The notes: a model not told the origin generated them from the sequence alone. A DNA stretch of 64,000 bases from Deltaproteobacteria bacterium (GCA_035063765.1 JAPSFT010000023.1:1-64000); one strand, 5' to 3'; positions 26,325-35,232 are shown, counted from the first letter of the stretch. Numbers and translations: made by a program.

Positions 26325-28214
26325 CTATCCCTTCCGCACCACGTTCCCGAGCGCGTCCACCACCGGAGCCCCCTCGTTCGGATAGTCGAGCGTTCCCTCG
26401 AGCTTCTGCACCTCCTCGCGCGGGAACCTCGGGAGATAGAGCTCCTGCCGCTCGCGCCACTTCGCGACGAGGGCCTCGGCCTCCTCGCGGGTCGCCGCGG
26501 GCGGACGCTCGTCGCGCCCGAGGTACAGGGTCTGGGAAGGAAAGGCGAAGCCCGTTCCGGCGCGCGCGACGATGTCCATGATGCGCAGGTTCAGGTCCTC
26601 GGCGATCTCCAGGTACTCGCCGAAGTCCCGCGTCGTGACGTAGGCGAAGATCTCGAGATCGAGGGAGTAGGGGCCGAAGGCCGTGAAGCGGATCCGCGCC
26701 GGGTCTGGATCCACCTTCGGGTGCGCGTAGAGCATGCGGCGCACCTCCACGAGCACGTAGCGCATCTGCTCCGGGGTCGTCTCGTAGCGCAGGCCGATCG
26801 TCGGGTGGTACCAGATCCGGTCGCGCGCCGAGAAGTTCTCGAGCTGGAGGTTCGCGAACTCCGCGTTCGGCACGATCACGAGCGTGCGGTCGAGGGTCCG
26901 GATCTGCGTCGAGCGCAGCCCGATCTCCTCGACGGTGCCGGCCTTGTCGCCGAAGCGGCAGTAGTCACCCACGCGGATCGGGCGGTCGGCGAAGAGCGTG
27001 ATCCCGCCGAAGAGGTTCTCGACGGTCTTCTGCGCCGCGAGCGCGACGGCGATGCCGCCGATCCCGAGGCCGGCGAGGAGCGCCGTCACGTCGAAACCGA
27101 GATTGGCGAGTGCCACCAGCACCGCGAGCAGCAGGATCAGCGCCTTCGTCAGCTTGCGCGCCGCCGGAAGCAGCGGGACCACCTGCAACTGGTTTCGTTC
27201 GACGAGCCGGCGCCGGACGAGCCGGGTGCCCACGTCCACGATGCGAAGGAACGCCCAGACGAAGGCCACGATCAGCAGTGTCCGGACGACCGCATGCGCG
27301 ATCGTCCGCATCACGATGCCGAGGTGGAGCAGCACGAGTCCGGCGCTGAGCACGCCGGCCGACACCGCAAGCCGCAGCGGCCCACGGACGAACGACTCGA
27401 TCACCTCGAGCGCCCTCGGGGAGCGCGCGCGCAGCAGCCGCCGCAGCCCCAGGTGGAGAGCGGCCCCGATCCCCCAGCCGCTGAAGCCGGCGAGCACCAG
27501 CAGCGCGGGCAGGCCGATCCACTGCCACAGGGGTGCGCCCGCGATCCGCCACTCGAACACGAATCGCGGCAACACGTCGCCGAGCGGCCCGTAGCCGAAC
27601 TCCTCGTAGAGGGCCGGAATGCGCGAGACCGTCGGCGCTGCGAAGCGCCAGATCCGCTCGCCATCCGCCGTGCGGCCGCGCTGGAGCAGGACCGGCACCT
27701 CGCCGCCGGCGGTCTCGATGCGCTGCACCTCCTCGCGGTTCGCCGGGAGGCCCTCCTCCGGGCGGCCCTCGGGGTCGCCGGAGAGCGCGTCGGGGTCGAT
27801 CCACCAGCTCGTCGAGAGCACCGTGAAGAGCTGCTCCGCGAGCCGCGCCGGGGTGGCGCGGCGTGCCGCCTTCCCGAGGTTGCGCGTGTCGAGGAAGCCG
27901 GCCGCCGTTGCGTAGTCCCCGCTTCGCGCGGCCCTCATGAACGAAACCACGGCGCTCCGGGGCGTGGCGCCGGGGATCTCCGCCTCGCCCGCGCCCTGCT
28001 CGGCCTTCGCCCCCGGGCCCTCCGGGCCGGGCGCTCCCGCGGAACCGGCCGGCGCTCGCGCATCCCCGCCGCCCGCCGCCTGCTCGAGCACGTCGCGAAC
28101 GGACGGCTCCTGCGCAGCGGCCGGCACCGCGACTCCGGTGACGAGCGCGAGGCCGGCCGCCAGGAGCCGTGCCTCCGCGAGGATCCGGACCCACACCGGC
28201 CCGCTCATGCGCAT
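26325..28214 (-). CDS. MscS-family mechanosensitive channel with periplasmic N-terminal domain
   Basis: This protein has about 629 residues with a signal peptide (about 10-35 from ATG 28214), a periplasmic region (to about residue 210), several membrane helices, and the MscS core. The pore helix is TALLAGLGIGGIAVALAAQKTVENLFGG, followed by the beta domain DRPIRVGDYCRFGDKAGTVEEIGLRSTQIRTLDRTL. In-frame starts at 28241 (GTG) and 28208 exist. MscS proteins open on membrane tension to release solutes; large versions may also sense periplasmic cues. It is downstream of, and on the same strand as, the DUF3047-like gene. Confidence 0.88.
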   Translation of the reverse strand: MRMSGPVWVRILAEARLLAAGLALVTGVAVPAAAQEPSVRDVLEQAAGGGDARAPAGSAGAPGPEGPGAKAEQGAGEAEIPGATPRSAVVSFMRAARSGDYATAAGFLDTRNLGKAARRATPARLAEQLFTVLSTSWWIDPDALSGDPEGRPEEGLPANREEVQRIETAGGEVPVLLQRGRTADGERIWRFAAPTVSRIPALYEEFGYGPLGDVLPRFVFEWRIAGAPLWQWIGLPALLVLAGFSGWGIGAALHLGLRRLLRARSPRALEVIESFVRGPLRLAVSAGVLSAGLVLLHLGIVMRTIAHAVVRTLLIVAFVWAFLRIVDVGTRLVRRRLVERNQLQVVPLLPAARKLTKALILLLAVLVALANLGFDVTALLAGLGIGGIAVALAAQKTVENLFGGITLFADRPIRVGDYCRFGDKAGTVEEIGLRSTQIRTLDRTLVIVPNAEFANLQLENFSARDRIWYHPTIGLRYETTPEQMRYVLVEVRRMLYAHPKVDPDPARIRFTAFGPYSLDLEIFAYVTTRDFGEYLEIAEDLNLRIMDIVARAGTGFAFPSQTLYLGRDERPPAATREEAEALVAKWRERQELYLPRFPREEVQKLEGTLDYPNEGAPVVDALGNVVRKG

Positions 28215-28241
28215 CGCGAGCCCCGCTCGGCTCGGGAGCAC

Positions 28242-28445
28242 GGGGAGGACGGTGACGGGAACCGGATCGCGACGTCTCCTTCGACCTGCGTCCAGGGGGA
28301 GGGCGCCGGAGCGGCGAGACGCGGCGCCCGGAACGCCTCGCGCGGCCGCACTGCGCAGGTAGAGCTTAGACCGAACGATCGAAGCTTCGAGCAGGCTCCC
28401 CTGGGTCGCGGTCGTCGTGGACCCGCCGGGTCGCCGGCGATCCCG
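28242..28445. other. Intergenic spacer with a 12-bp palindrome
   Basis: This 204-bp spacer lies between the DUF3047-like gene and the MscS gene, both minus strand. It holds the perfect 12-bp palindrome TCGAAGCTTCGA at 28379-28390. It could be an operator or part of a terminator; no T-run follows. No gene is seen. Confidence 0.4.
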
Positions 28446-29561
28446 TCATGCCAGCCGGATCCCCTGCTCCCCCTGCACCAGCTCGAGGTCCGCGTACCAG
28501 CAGCGCCCCTCGAGGCGCTGGAAGAGGCCCACCGCGATCAGCCACACGCGCACGATGCGCGCGGGCGGCGGGCCCATGCGCGCCAGGTGGTCGGCATGGA
28601 GATCGCGCTCCTCCTGGTGCCAGCGCCCGAGCCCCTCGGTGCCCGAGCGCACCACCACGTGGTGCTCGCGATCGGCCCAGGTCGGGAGCGGACACCAGTA
28701 CGAGTGACCCTCCGGGAGCTGCCGGCTCCAGGTGTAGGTGATGTCGCGCCCGTCGCTGAACTCGACGGCCACGCTCAGGTAGTCGTGGGTGAGCAGCGTG
28801 TCCTCGGCAACCGCCGAGGGGAGCTCGTCGACCCGCCACGCCCAGCGCAGCCGCGTCCCGGGCTCGAAGGCGAGCGAGACCTCGCGCTGGAGGATGCCGA
28901 CGTTGCGCCCGACCTGGCACGCGATCGCCGGCCGCCCGTCGCAGGTGTCGCTCCGGAAGATCTCCGAGCGCCCGAGCAGCCAGAGGTAGCGCCAGCCCTC
29001 CGGCGGCTCGACGGGCGCCACGAGGCGCGCGCGCTCGGCCGCGGCGAGCCCGAAGGCGTCGCCGGCCCGGATCACGGCGTCGAGGCCGGCCTCCGCCCCG
29101 GCGTCGCCCCACACCAGCACGGCCGCTGCGAGGCCGCCCTCGATCGCCTCGTACGCGCGCAGGTCCGTCGACACGCGCCCGCTCGGGTCGCCCCACTGAC
29201 CCGGGAAGTACGAGCCCAGGTAGAGGCGCCCGGACCGCTCCGCCACGAAGCCTTGATGGTCGCGCGCGCCGTTGAAGATCGGCCCCGCCTCGCCGACGCG
29301 CGCCCAGAGCTGGAACTGGGGGCCCATCCAGAGGTCGAGCGCGCGCGCCAGGAAGGCGCGGCCCGCGCCGAAGATCGTGACCTGCTCGCCGGCGGCCAGC
29401 TCGAGGCCCGTGTCGGTCCAGGGCGGGCGGTCCACCGGGATCGACACGAGGGCATGTCGGCGAACGACTCCCGGCGGGAGCTTCGCGAGGAGCGCCGGCC
29501 AGGCGGCCAGGAACGCATCCGGATCGAGGAGCGCGGGGTCGTCGGGCGCGGACGGGAGCAC
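28446..29561 (-). CDS. DUF3047-like protein with lectin-like N-terminal domain
   Basis: This 371-residue protein has a C-terminal half resembling DUF3047: RLRWAWRVDELP, VAVEFSDGRDITYTWS, ADREHHVVVRSGTEGLGRW and the final ARIVRVWLIAVGLFQRL segment. The N-terminal part (about 45-140; DTGLELAAGEQVTIFGAGRA and SGRLYLGSYFPGQWGDPSG) resembles the PA-IL/LecA-type beta-sandwich; this is a weaker, by-eye match. Its GTG start lies 10 nt after TATCGT. No signal peptide is seen. Sugar binding is speculation. Confidence 0.6.
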   Translation of the reverse strand: MLPSAPDDPALLDPDAFLAAWPALLAKLPPGVVRRHALVSIPVDRPPWTDTGLELAAGEQVTIFGAGRAFLARALDLWMGPQFQLWARVGEAGPIFNGARDHQGFVAERSGRLYLGSYFPGQWGDPSGRVSTDLRAYEAIEGGLAAAVLVWGDAGAEAGLDAVIRAGDAFGLAAAERARLVAPVEPPEGWRYLWLLGRSEIFRSDTCDGRPAIACQVGRNVGILQREVSLAFEPGTRLRWAWRVDELPSAVAEDTLLTHDYLSVAVEFSDGRDITYTWSRQLPEGHSYWCPLPTWADREHHVVVRSGTEGLGRWHQEERDLHADHLARMGPPPARIVRVWLIAVGLFQRLEGRCWYADLELVQGEQGIRLA

Positions 29562-29634
29562 GGCCCCGGGGACGATACACGAGGCCGCGAGCGTGCCGGG
29601 AGCGCGCCCGGGCGCGGCCGCTCCGGAAGCCGCC

Positions 29635-30018
29635 TCAGCGGAGAACGGGCTTGCAGTCGGCGCTGCAGCCCTCCGCGGCCGGATCCGGGGAGGCCGCCGG
29701 GCGGTGCAGGACGCCGTGCGTGGGCCGCACCCGCACGCACGCCCCCTCCCCCTCGCCTTCCACCGCGCCGTCCCCGTCCACGATCAGGCTGTAGCCCCCG
29801 CGCTCGGGCGGCGGCCAGAGCAGGCTCACGAGCCGGCGCGCCGCCACGTTGGCCGCCGTGCGCCGGCCGACCCCGGCGGCGAGCGCCCCACCCTCCCAGC
29901 GCACCGACACCACCGCGCTGCGCGGCCGGCCGTCGTCACCGGTCGTGAGCAGGTACGCCGTCGCGCCGTAGCGATCCACCTCCTCCTGCAGCTTCTCGAG
30001 CTCGACGGGGATGCTCAT
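29635..30018 (-). CDS. FMN-binding split-barrel (PNPOx-like) protein
   Basis: This 127-residue protein has the N-terminal strand pattern AYLLTTGDDGRPRSAVVSVRWEGGAL, then NVAARRLVSLLWPPPERGGYSLIVDGDG, as in single-domain pyridoxamine-5'-phosphate-oxidase-like proteins (F420- or FMN-binding). ATG 30018 follows GGGAGG. The C-terminal 30 residues are low-complexity and end with two cysteines. The substrate is unknown. Confidence 0.75.
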   Translation of the reverse strand: MSIPVELEKLQEEVDRYGATAYLLTTGDDGRPRSAVVSVRWEGGALAAGVGRRTAANVAARRLVSLLWPPPERGGYSLIVDGDGAVEGEGEGACVRVRPTHGVLHRPAASPDPAAEGCSADCKPVLR

Positions 30019-30075
30019 CGGATCCTCCCGGGACCGATCATACCTGCCACGTCCGGCGAGGCGAACGAGCGCGGG

Positions 30076-31089
30076 TCAGGAGCGATCCGGTTCGCGCGGG
30101 TCCCGCCACTCACGATGCGCCCGCGCGACCTCGAGGAACACCTGGTCGCGATGGAACTCGAGGAATCGGCACTGCCCGCTGGAGAAGGGGCCCGACTCGA
30201 GCTCCCGGTCCACGGGGACGCCCATGCGAGCGAGCGATGGCCTGTGCGCCACCGGCGAGAGGAGGAGCCGGCCATCGTCGCGGAACGAGAGGAACCCGCG
30301 ATCGAAGAGATGGTCGATCGAGGGGGTGAGGAGAAGGCCGTTCTCCCCGTCCAGCCGTTCGGCGTTGCTCGAGTCGCGCCAGGGCTTGCAGTGACTGGCC
30401 CGGAGATGCTCGGGCCGATCGACCTGCGTCACGCGGCAACGGCTCTCGATCGCCTGCACGCGCTCTCGGAAGAGCCCCTGGCCCCGGCGTGCGATCACCA
30501 GGGCCTCCTTGTCGGTCTCCCTCAGCGAATCATCGCGCTCGATCCGCTGGCGCAGGTACTCTTCCCAAATCACCTGCTCGCGATCGGGCGCCATCAAAGG
30601 TGCCTCCCTCGCCACCTCCCCGCGCGCGAGCATGCTGATCTCCGATCCGAGGAGGTCCGCCAGCTGTAACGCCAGCGGGGGCCGGAGCTCGGTCAGGTAG
30701 ATGGACTGGCTCCCGCGGCCGTCCGGGAGCAGGGGCGAGTACTTCGCGGGAAGCAAGGGGCGCAGGAGCTCCATCCACTCGACGGGCCGGAACGAAGTCG
30801 CGATCTCCTGGAACGTGACCTCGACCCGCCAGCCGATCCGATCCCAGTTCCGGCCCGCGCGACCGAACTCGACGGGCTGGGGAGCCTCGAATGCATACGA
30901 CTGGGCGACGCCGACCGCGCGGATCCTCGTGTCGGCGAACGAGAACACGAGGTCGCCGGGTGCGACCTCACGCATGAACTCGTAGAACGGGTTGAGCTGG
31001 CCGCCGCGTTTGCGCTTTGGGGACCAGAGGTAGCCCCCCGCGACCTCGTGGCGATAGGTCTGGTTCTGGTTGACCCACCAGAAGCGCAT
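30076..31089 (-). CDS. EVE/PUA-like plus HNH endonuclease (modification-dependent nuclease candidate)
   Basis: This 337-residue protein begins MRFWWVNQNQTYRHEVAGGYLW, and residues 1-100 read as an EVE/PUA-type domain (PGDLVFSFADTRIRAVG; WRVEVTF). The C-terminal part (about 215-300) has an HNH_2 core: RCRVTQ, HLRASHCKPWRDSSNAERLD, NGLLLTPSIDHLFDRGFLSF. Fusions of EVE-type readers with HNH nucleases are known modification-dependent restriction enzymes such as VcaM4I, which cut DNA carrying modified cytosine. It stands alone with no methyltransferase nearby, as expected for a type IV system. A defence role is a strong family inference. Confidence 0.85.
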   Translation of the reverse strand: MRFWWVNQNQTYRHEVAGGYLWSPKRKRGGQLNPFYEFMREVAPGDLVFSFADTRIRAVGVAQSYAFEAPQPVEFGRAGRNWDRIGWRVEVTFQEIATSFRPVEWMELLRPLLPAKYSPLLPDGRGSQSIYLTELRPPLALQLADLLGSEISMLARGEVAREAPLMAPDREQVIWEEYLRQRIERDDSLRETDKEALVIARRGQGLFRERVQAIESRCRVTQVDRPEHLRASHCKPWRDSSNAERLDGENGLLLTPSIDHLFDRGFLSFRDDGRLLLSPVAHRPSLARMGVPVDRELESGPFSSGQCRFLEFHRDQVFLEVARAHREWRDPREPDRS

Positions 31090-31201
31090 CCAAGGCCCCC
31101 ACGCAAGCAGACGCTAGCAGGCTCGAGCGAACGGGTGTCACGTCCTCGCGCTCCGCCGAGGCGGCAGCGGCGAGGGCGGTTGGCTCCCGCGCAGCCAGGG
31201 G

Positions 31202-31207
31202 TATCCT
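31202..31207 (+). promoter_or_regulatory. -10-like TATCCT, leaderless promoter candidate
   Basis: TATCCT ends 7 nt before ATG 31215, with TTGGCT 16 bp further upstream (31180-31185). There is no ribosome binding site between the -10 and the start. Confidence 0.45.
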
Positions 31208-31214
31208 GCGCGCC

Positions 31215-32483
31215 ATGCCGTGGCCGTGGCTCTTCCTGGGGGTGACGCTCGTCGGGGCGCTCTTCACCTTCAACGCGTACCTGCCGCGGCCGGCGGGGGG
31301 GAGCTGGCTCTCGATCCCGAGCTTCTTCGCGGGCTGGCTCACGAGCGAGCTCGTGGCGCACCACTTCGCGTGGCAGCTCGGCGCCACCGTGTTCTTCGTC
31401 TGGATGGGCGCGCTCGACGCCTGGCCGGGCTGGGTCGGGCTCGGCGTCACGCTCGTGTCGTGGGCGGCGCTGCTCGCGATGGTGCCGGTGGCGCGCCGCT
31501 CGGAGCATCTGCTCGAGGGGGCGCTCGCCGAAGGCCTCGGCCTGAGCTACCGCGCCGACACGCTCGGGATCGGCCTGCGCGACGCCGCGCGCGAGCACCT
31601 GCCGCTCCTGAACCCGTTCCGCTTCCACCACCCGGACGTGCACGTGGAGCGCGATCTCGTCTACGCGCCGGGCTTCGGCCGCCGCCACCGGCTCGACGTC
31701 TACCGCCCGCGCGAAGGCGCCACCGGCGCGCCCGTGCTGCTCCAGATCCATGGCGGGGGCTGGACCATCGGCACCAAGGAGCAGCAGGCGCTGCCGCTCA
31801 TGAACCACCTCGCGGCGAAGGGCTGGGTGTGCGTCGCGGCGAACTACCGGCTCTCGCCGAAGGCGACCTTCCCGGATCACCTCATCGACGCGAAGCTCGC
31901 GCTGGCCTGGGTCCTCGAGCACGCGGACGAGCACGGCGGCGACCCGCGCTTCGTCGCGGTCACGGGCGGCTCGGCGGGCGGCCATCTCGCGGCGCTGCTC
32001 GCGCTCACGGCCAACGACCCCGAGTACCAGCCCGGCTTCGAGTCCGTGGACACGACCGTGCGGGCATGCGTCCCCTTCTACGGCGTCTACGACTGGTGCG
32101 ACGAGCTCGGCATCGACCCGCGCGACACGCGCAAGCGCTTCTTCGAGAAGGTGGTGCTGAAGAAGCGCTTCGCCGACGACCCGGACGCGTACCGGCGTGC
32201 CTCGCCGCTGGCGCGCGTGCACCCGGATGCGCCGCCCTTCTTCGTGCTGCACGGGGCCCTCGACTCGCTCGTCCCGGTCGAGCAGGCGCGCCACTTCGCC
32301 GCGCGCCTGCGCGCGGTCTCCCGGCAGCCGGTCTGCTACGCGGAGCTGCCCCACGCGCAGCACGCCTTCGAGATCTTCCACTCGCAGCGCACCGCGCACG
32401 TGGTGCGCGCCGTCGATCGCTTCCTCGCCTGGAGCTGGGCGCACTGGCGTGCGGAAGCGAAGCGCGGCGAGGACGCCGCTTGA
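31215..32483 (+). CDS. Membrane-anchored HSL-type alpha/beta hydrolase (esterase)
   Basis: The protein has 422 residues. The first 110 or so hold three to four hydrophobic segments, and a hormone-sensitive-lipase-type hydrolase domain follows. Its motifs are the oxyanion LLQIHGGGW, the nucleophile GGSAGG, an acidic residue in HGALDSLVP and a histidine near HAQHAFEIF. The family hydrolyses short to medium acyl esters. It is divergent from the EVE-HNH gene. The lipoprotein gene overlaps its stop codon (TTGA). Confidence 0.85.
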   Translation: MPWPWLFLGVTLVGALFTFNAYLPRPAGGSWLSIPSFFAGWLTSELVAHHFAWQLGATVFFVWMGALDAWPGWVGLGVTLVSWAALLAMVPVARRSEHLLEGALAEGLGLSYRADTLGIGLRDAAREHLPLLNPFRFHHPDVHVERDLVYAPGFGRRHRLDVYRPREGATGAPVLLQIHGGGWTIGTKEQQALPLMNHLAAKGWVCVAANYRLSPKATFPDHLIDAKLALAWVLEHADEHGGDPRFVAVTGGSAGGHLAALLALTANDPEYQPGFESVDTTVRACVPFYGVYDWCDELGIDPRDTRKRFFEKVVLKKRFADDPDAYRRASPLARVHPDAPPFFVLHGALDSLVPVEQARHFAARLRAVSRQPVCYAELPHAQHAFEIFHSQRTAHVVRAVDRFLAWSWAHWRAEAKRGEDAA

Positions 32484-33046
32484 GCCGCACCGCCGCGTCC
32501 GTGGGACGCTGCCGGGTACGCGGGCTCGCCGTGCTCCTCGGGCTGCTCGCCAGCGGAGGCTGCTCGACGCTGCACGTCGAGTCGGACTGGAACCACGGCA
32601 CCCGCTTCGAGACGCTGCGTACCTGGGACTGGCTGCCCGCGCCCTCCGGCAGCGGCGACCTGCCGGCGTCGGCACAGCCCGCCCTCGACGAGCGGGTGCG
32701 AAGCGCCGTCGCCGAAGGCCTCGCGGCGCGCGGCTATCCGCACGACCCCGTCGCGCCGACCTTCTGGGTCCATCCGCTCGCCGTCGTCGAGGACGTGGTC
32801 GCCGCCGAGGCCGCGCACTTCTACTCGATGACGCCCGAGTGGATGCGGCCGTCGCTGCGCGGCACCCATGCCGTGCTCGGGCAGCGCGGTGTGCTGGTGG
32901 TGGACGTGATCGACCCCGTCTCGCGGACGCTCCTCTGGCGCGGGACCGTGAGCGGCGCGGTCGACGCCGAGGCGAGCCTCGCCGCCCGCAACCGGCGCCT
33001 GCGCGAGGCCGTCGCACAGGTGCTCGCGGGCTTCCCGCCGCGCTGA
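32480..33046 (+). CDS. DUF4136-like lipoprotein
   Basis: This protein has 188 residues if it starts at TTG 32480, which overlaps the esterase stop; GTG 32501 is an alternative. A lipoprotein signal (LAVLLGLLASGGC) places the lipidated Cys at about residue 28. The mature part (SDWNHGTRFETLRTWDWLP, TLLWRGTVSG and a C-terminal helix) matches the DUF4136 family of envelope lipoproteins of unknown role. Confidence 0.75.
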   Translation: MSRTAASVGRCRVRGLAVLLGLLASGGCSTLHVESDWNHGTRFETLRTWDWLPAPSGSGDLPASAQPALDERVRSAVAEGLAARGYPHDPVAPTFWVHPLAVVEDVVAAEAAHFYSMTPEWMRPSLRGTHAVLGQRGVLVVDVIDPVSRTLLWRGTVSGAVDAEASLAARNRRLREAVAQVLAGFPPR

Positions 33047-33080
33047 GAGAGTGGCCGGGAATCGTCGTCCGCGGCGCGCG

Positions 33081-34118
33081 CTACGGCCCCGCTCCGTCGA
33101 GCGCGCGGACGCGCAGGAGCTCCGCCTCCGAGAAGCGCCGCTGCCGGAGCGCCTCGATCGCGTCATCGCGCGCGGCCGAGCCCGCGCCGCTGGCCTCGAG
33201 CTCGGTCACGAGCGCGTCGCGTTCGGCCCGGTAGGCGGCGAGCCGGTCCTGCCAGCGCTGCTGCTCGACGTCGAGCGCCGCGAGCCGCTCGGCGGCCTCG
33301 CGGCCGAAGCGCTCCTCGCGGAGCGCGAAGACCTCCTGCTCGGAGGCACCCGCCTCGCGTAGCGCCTCGACCTCCTGCTGGGTCGCGCTCGGCGCGCGCG
33401 CCCGCTCCCGCGCCGCCCGCACGCTCCCGGGCAGGCGCTCGTCGAGCGCCTCGAGGCGCGCGCGCTTCCCGGCCTCGTCGAGCGCCGGGTCGGCGGCGAC
33501 GCGCCGGCGCTCGAGGTCGATGCGAACGGTTTCCTCCTCCTCCCCGAAGAGCGCTTCCGCGGCGGCGCCGAAGTGCTCGCGGCGCAGCTCGCGGATCCAC
33601 TGGAGCCGCCGCTCGAGGTCGGCGGGCGCGTCGCCCGCCTCGGCGAGCTCCCGCAGCGCCGCGCGAAAGCGCAGGTAGGTGTCGAGCAGCGCCTCCGCCT
33701 CGGCTGCCGCCGCGGCGGGCAGGGCCGCGCGGATCCGGTCGACGATCCGCTGGCGGAGCACCGCCTCGGGCTCCTCGCCGCTCGCGGCGAGGAAGTAGTC
33801 GAAGAGCGCGATGGCGTCGGGGGTCGGGACGAAGTGGCCGTCCTCCCCGAGCGTCAGGCCGCCGCCGACCTCGGTGCCGCGCAGCGAGCGCGGCAGCGGC
33901 CCGCGCGCGAGCCGCTCCACCTCGCTCTCGCCCGCGGGCGTGCCGCCGGGCTCGGGCGCGGGAGCACCCGCCGGCGCCCCGGCACGCCCGTCCCGCGCGC
34001 TCGCAGCCGGCCGCGAAGGCTCGCCGCCGCCCCGCGCGAGGACGAAGAGCAGCGCGGCCGCCAGCGCGAGCAGCCCCGCGCCGGCGGCCGCGCGCCCGCG
34101 ACCGGCGCTGCTTCCCAA
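33081..34118 (-). CDS. lifO: Lipase-specific foldase (lipase chaperone)
   Basis: This protein has 345 residues, close to the usual LifO/Lif length. It has an N-terminal membrane anchor (about 8-30), an Ala/Pro-rich linker, then the Lif signature LPRSLRGTEVGGGLTLGEDG and ALFDYFLAASGEEP, followed by a long charged helical region. Foldases stay in the inner membrane and fold the secreted lipase in the periplasm. It lies directly behind the lipase gene (8 nt), which confirms the pairing. No ATG or GTG fits; TTG 34118 is chosen, and no ribosome binding site is visible, so translation is probably coupled. Confidence 0.9.
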   Translation of the reverse strand: MGSSAGRGRAAAGAGLLALAAALLFVLARGGGEPSRPAASARDGRAGAPAGAPAPEPGGTPAGESEVERLARGPLPRSLRGTEVGGGLTLGEDGHFVPTPDAIALFDYFLAASGEEPEAVLRQRIVDRIRAALPAAAAAEAEALLDTYLRFRAALRELAEAGDAPADLERRLQWIRELRREHFGAAAEALFGEEEETVRIDLERRRVAADPALDEAGKRARLEALDERLPGSVRAARERARAPSATQQEVEALREAGASEQEVFALREERFGREAAERLAALDVEQQRWQDRLAAYRAERDALVTELEASGAGSAARDDAIEALRQRRFSEAELLRVRALDGAGP

Positions 34119-34126
34119 GGAGGCCG

Positions 34127-35137
34127 CTACAGCCCCGCGTTCTTCAGCCGGTTCGCATGGGTGCGGAAGACGTCGCGCGGATCGGTCTCGAAGAGCGCCG
34201 TCAGGCCGAGGAGCTGGTTCACCTCGTCGAGGTGGTTCATCCGGTAGTCGTCGCGCAGCACGTCCCCGAAGTGCGCGGCGCAGACCGGCACGAGGCCGTC
34301 GTTCGCCTCGTCGTAGAGCAGCGAGGAGATCAGGAAGAGCGGATCGAGGATGTCGAGCGCATTGGTGTAGGGCGTGTCCCCCGTCCACGAGTAGTTGCGC
34401 CGCGGGCCGGCCGGGGTGCTGCTCACCGCCGCGCCCTCGCCGCAGGGGATCGCCGGCATGCCCTGGCCGAAGACCGGGTGCGTGTTGAAGGCCGCCATCG
34501 CGGCGGGCGAGAAGGTCTCGAGCGCGGCGAGCATGTCGGTCGGGTTGTCGTTGCCGAGCAGCCCCCAGAGCAGCTCGACGGCGTCGCCGAGGAAGGCGAT
34601 CAGCCCCTGCATGCCCGCGAGCCCACCGCCGAACTGGTCGACGAGGTCGATGCCGGTGTGCGGCGAGCCCACCGTCGTGAGCGAGGCCACGAGATCGGGC
34701 CGCACGCCCGCGACGTAGCGCACGTCGAGGCCCCCCTGGCTGTGGCCGATCAGGTTGAACTTGAGGGTCGGGGCGCCGCGGATCGCGCGGATCTGGTCGA
34801 GCTGGGCGATCAGGTGCTCGCCGCGCGCCGCCGACGAGTTGGCCGGGCTCACCTCGGTCACGTAGACCGTGCCGCCCTTGTCCTCGATGTAGCTCTCGAT
34901 CCCGTACCAGTAGTCGAGGATGCCGAGATAGGAGTCGGCACCGAGGAAGCCGTGCGCGAGGACGATCGGGTACTTCGTCTTCGCGTAGCTGCAGTTCCAG
35001 AAGCACCAGGCCCGGGCGTCGCCCGGAAGCGTCGTGAGGAGGAGGGCCGCCGCCAGGGCCCAGCCCGTGGCGCGAGCGGCTCGCCGGCTCGCGGGGTTCG
35101 GGGTGCTCGTCGCCTGGATCCGGATCCTGCTCGTCAT
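34127..35137 (-). CDS. lipA: Secreted triacylglycerol lipase (family I)
   Basis: This 336-residue protein has a signal peptide (about 22-43, ending DARAW). The mature sequence matches family I.1/I.2 lipases: YPIVLAHGFLGAD, nucleophile GHSQGGLD, then PHTGIDLVDQ. The likely catalytic Asp is in EANDGLVPV and the His in MNHLDEVNQ. It hydrolyses long-chain triglycerides outside the cell and needs the foldase encoded 8 nt downstream. Export after folding would use type II secretion, not seen here. ATG 35137 has GAGGAG upstream. Confidence 0.93.
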   Translation of the reverse strand: MTSRIRIQATSTPNPASRRAARATGWALAAALLLTTLPGDARAWCFWNCSYAKTKYPIVLAHGFLGADSYLGILDYWYGIESYIEDKGGTVYVTEVSPANSSAARGEHLIAQLDQIRAIRGAPTLKFNLIGHSQGGLDVRYVAGVRPDLVASLTTVGSPHTGIDLVDQFGGGLAGMQGLIAFLGDAVELLWGLLGNDNPTDMLAALETFSPAAMAAFNTHPVFGQGMPAIPCGEGAAVSSTPAGPRRNYSWTGDTPYTNALDILDPLFLISSLLYDEANDGLVPVCAAHFGDVLRDDYRMNHLDEVNQLLGLTALFETDPRDVFRTHANRLKNAGL

Positions 35138-35204
35138 CGGCCTCTCCTCCCTTCGGTCAGGTGCTCGGCGGCGCCCATTAGAACCGAAAGCCCCTCGCGA
35201 GAGG

Positions 35205-35232
35205 AAGAAAAAAAGCAGGGCGCCCGTCCCGA
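35205..35232 (-). terminator. Possible terminator (T7 run after GC-rich palindrome)
   Basis: On the minus strand, downstream of the rhodanese gene, the palindrome GGGCGCCC is followed 3 nt later by seven T residues (plus-strand A-run 35208-35214). The stem is short, so this is a weak call, but the T-run stands out in such GC-rich DNA. Confidence 0.3.
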
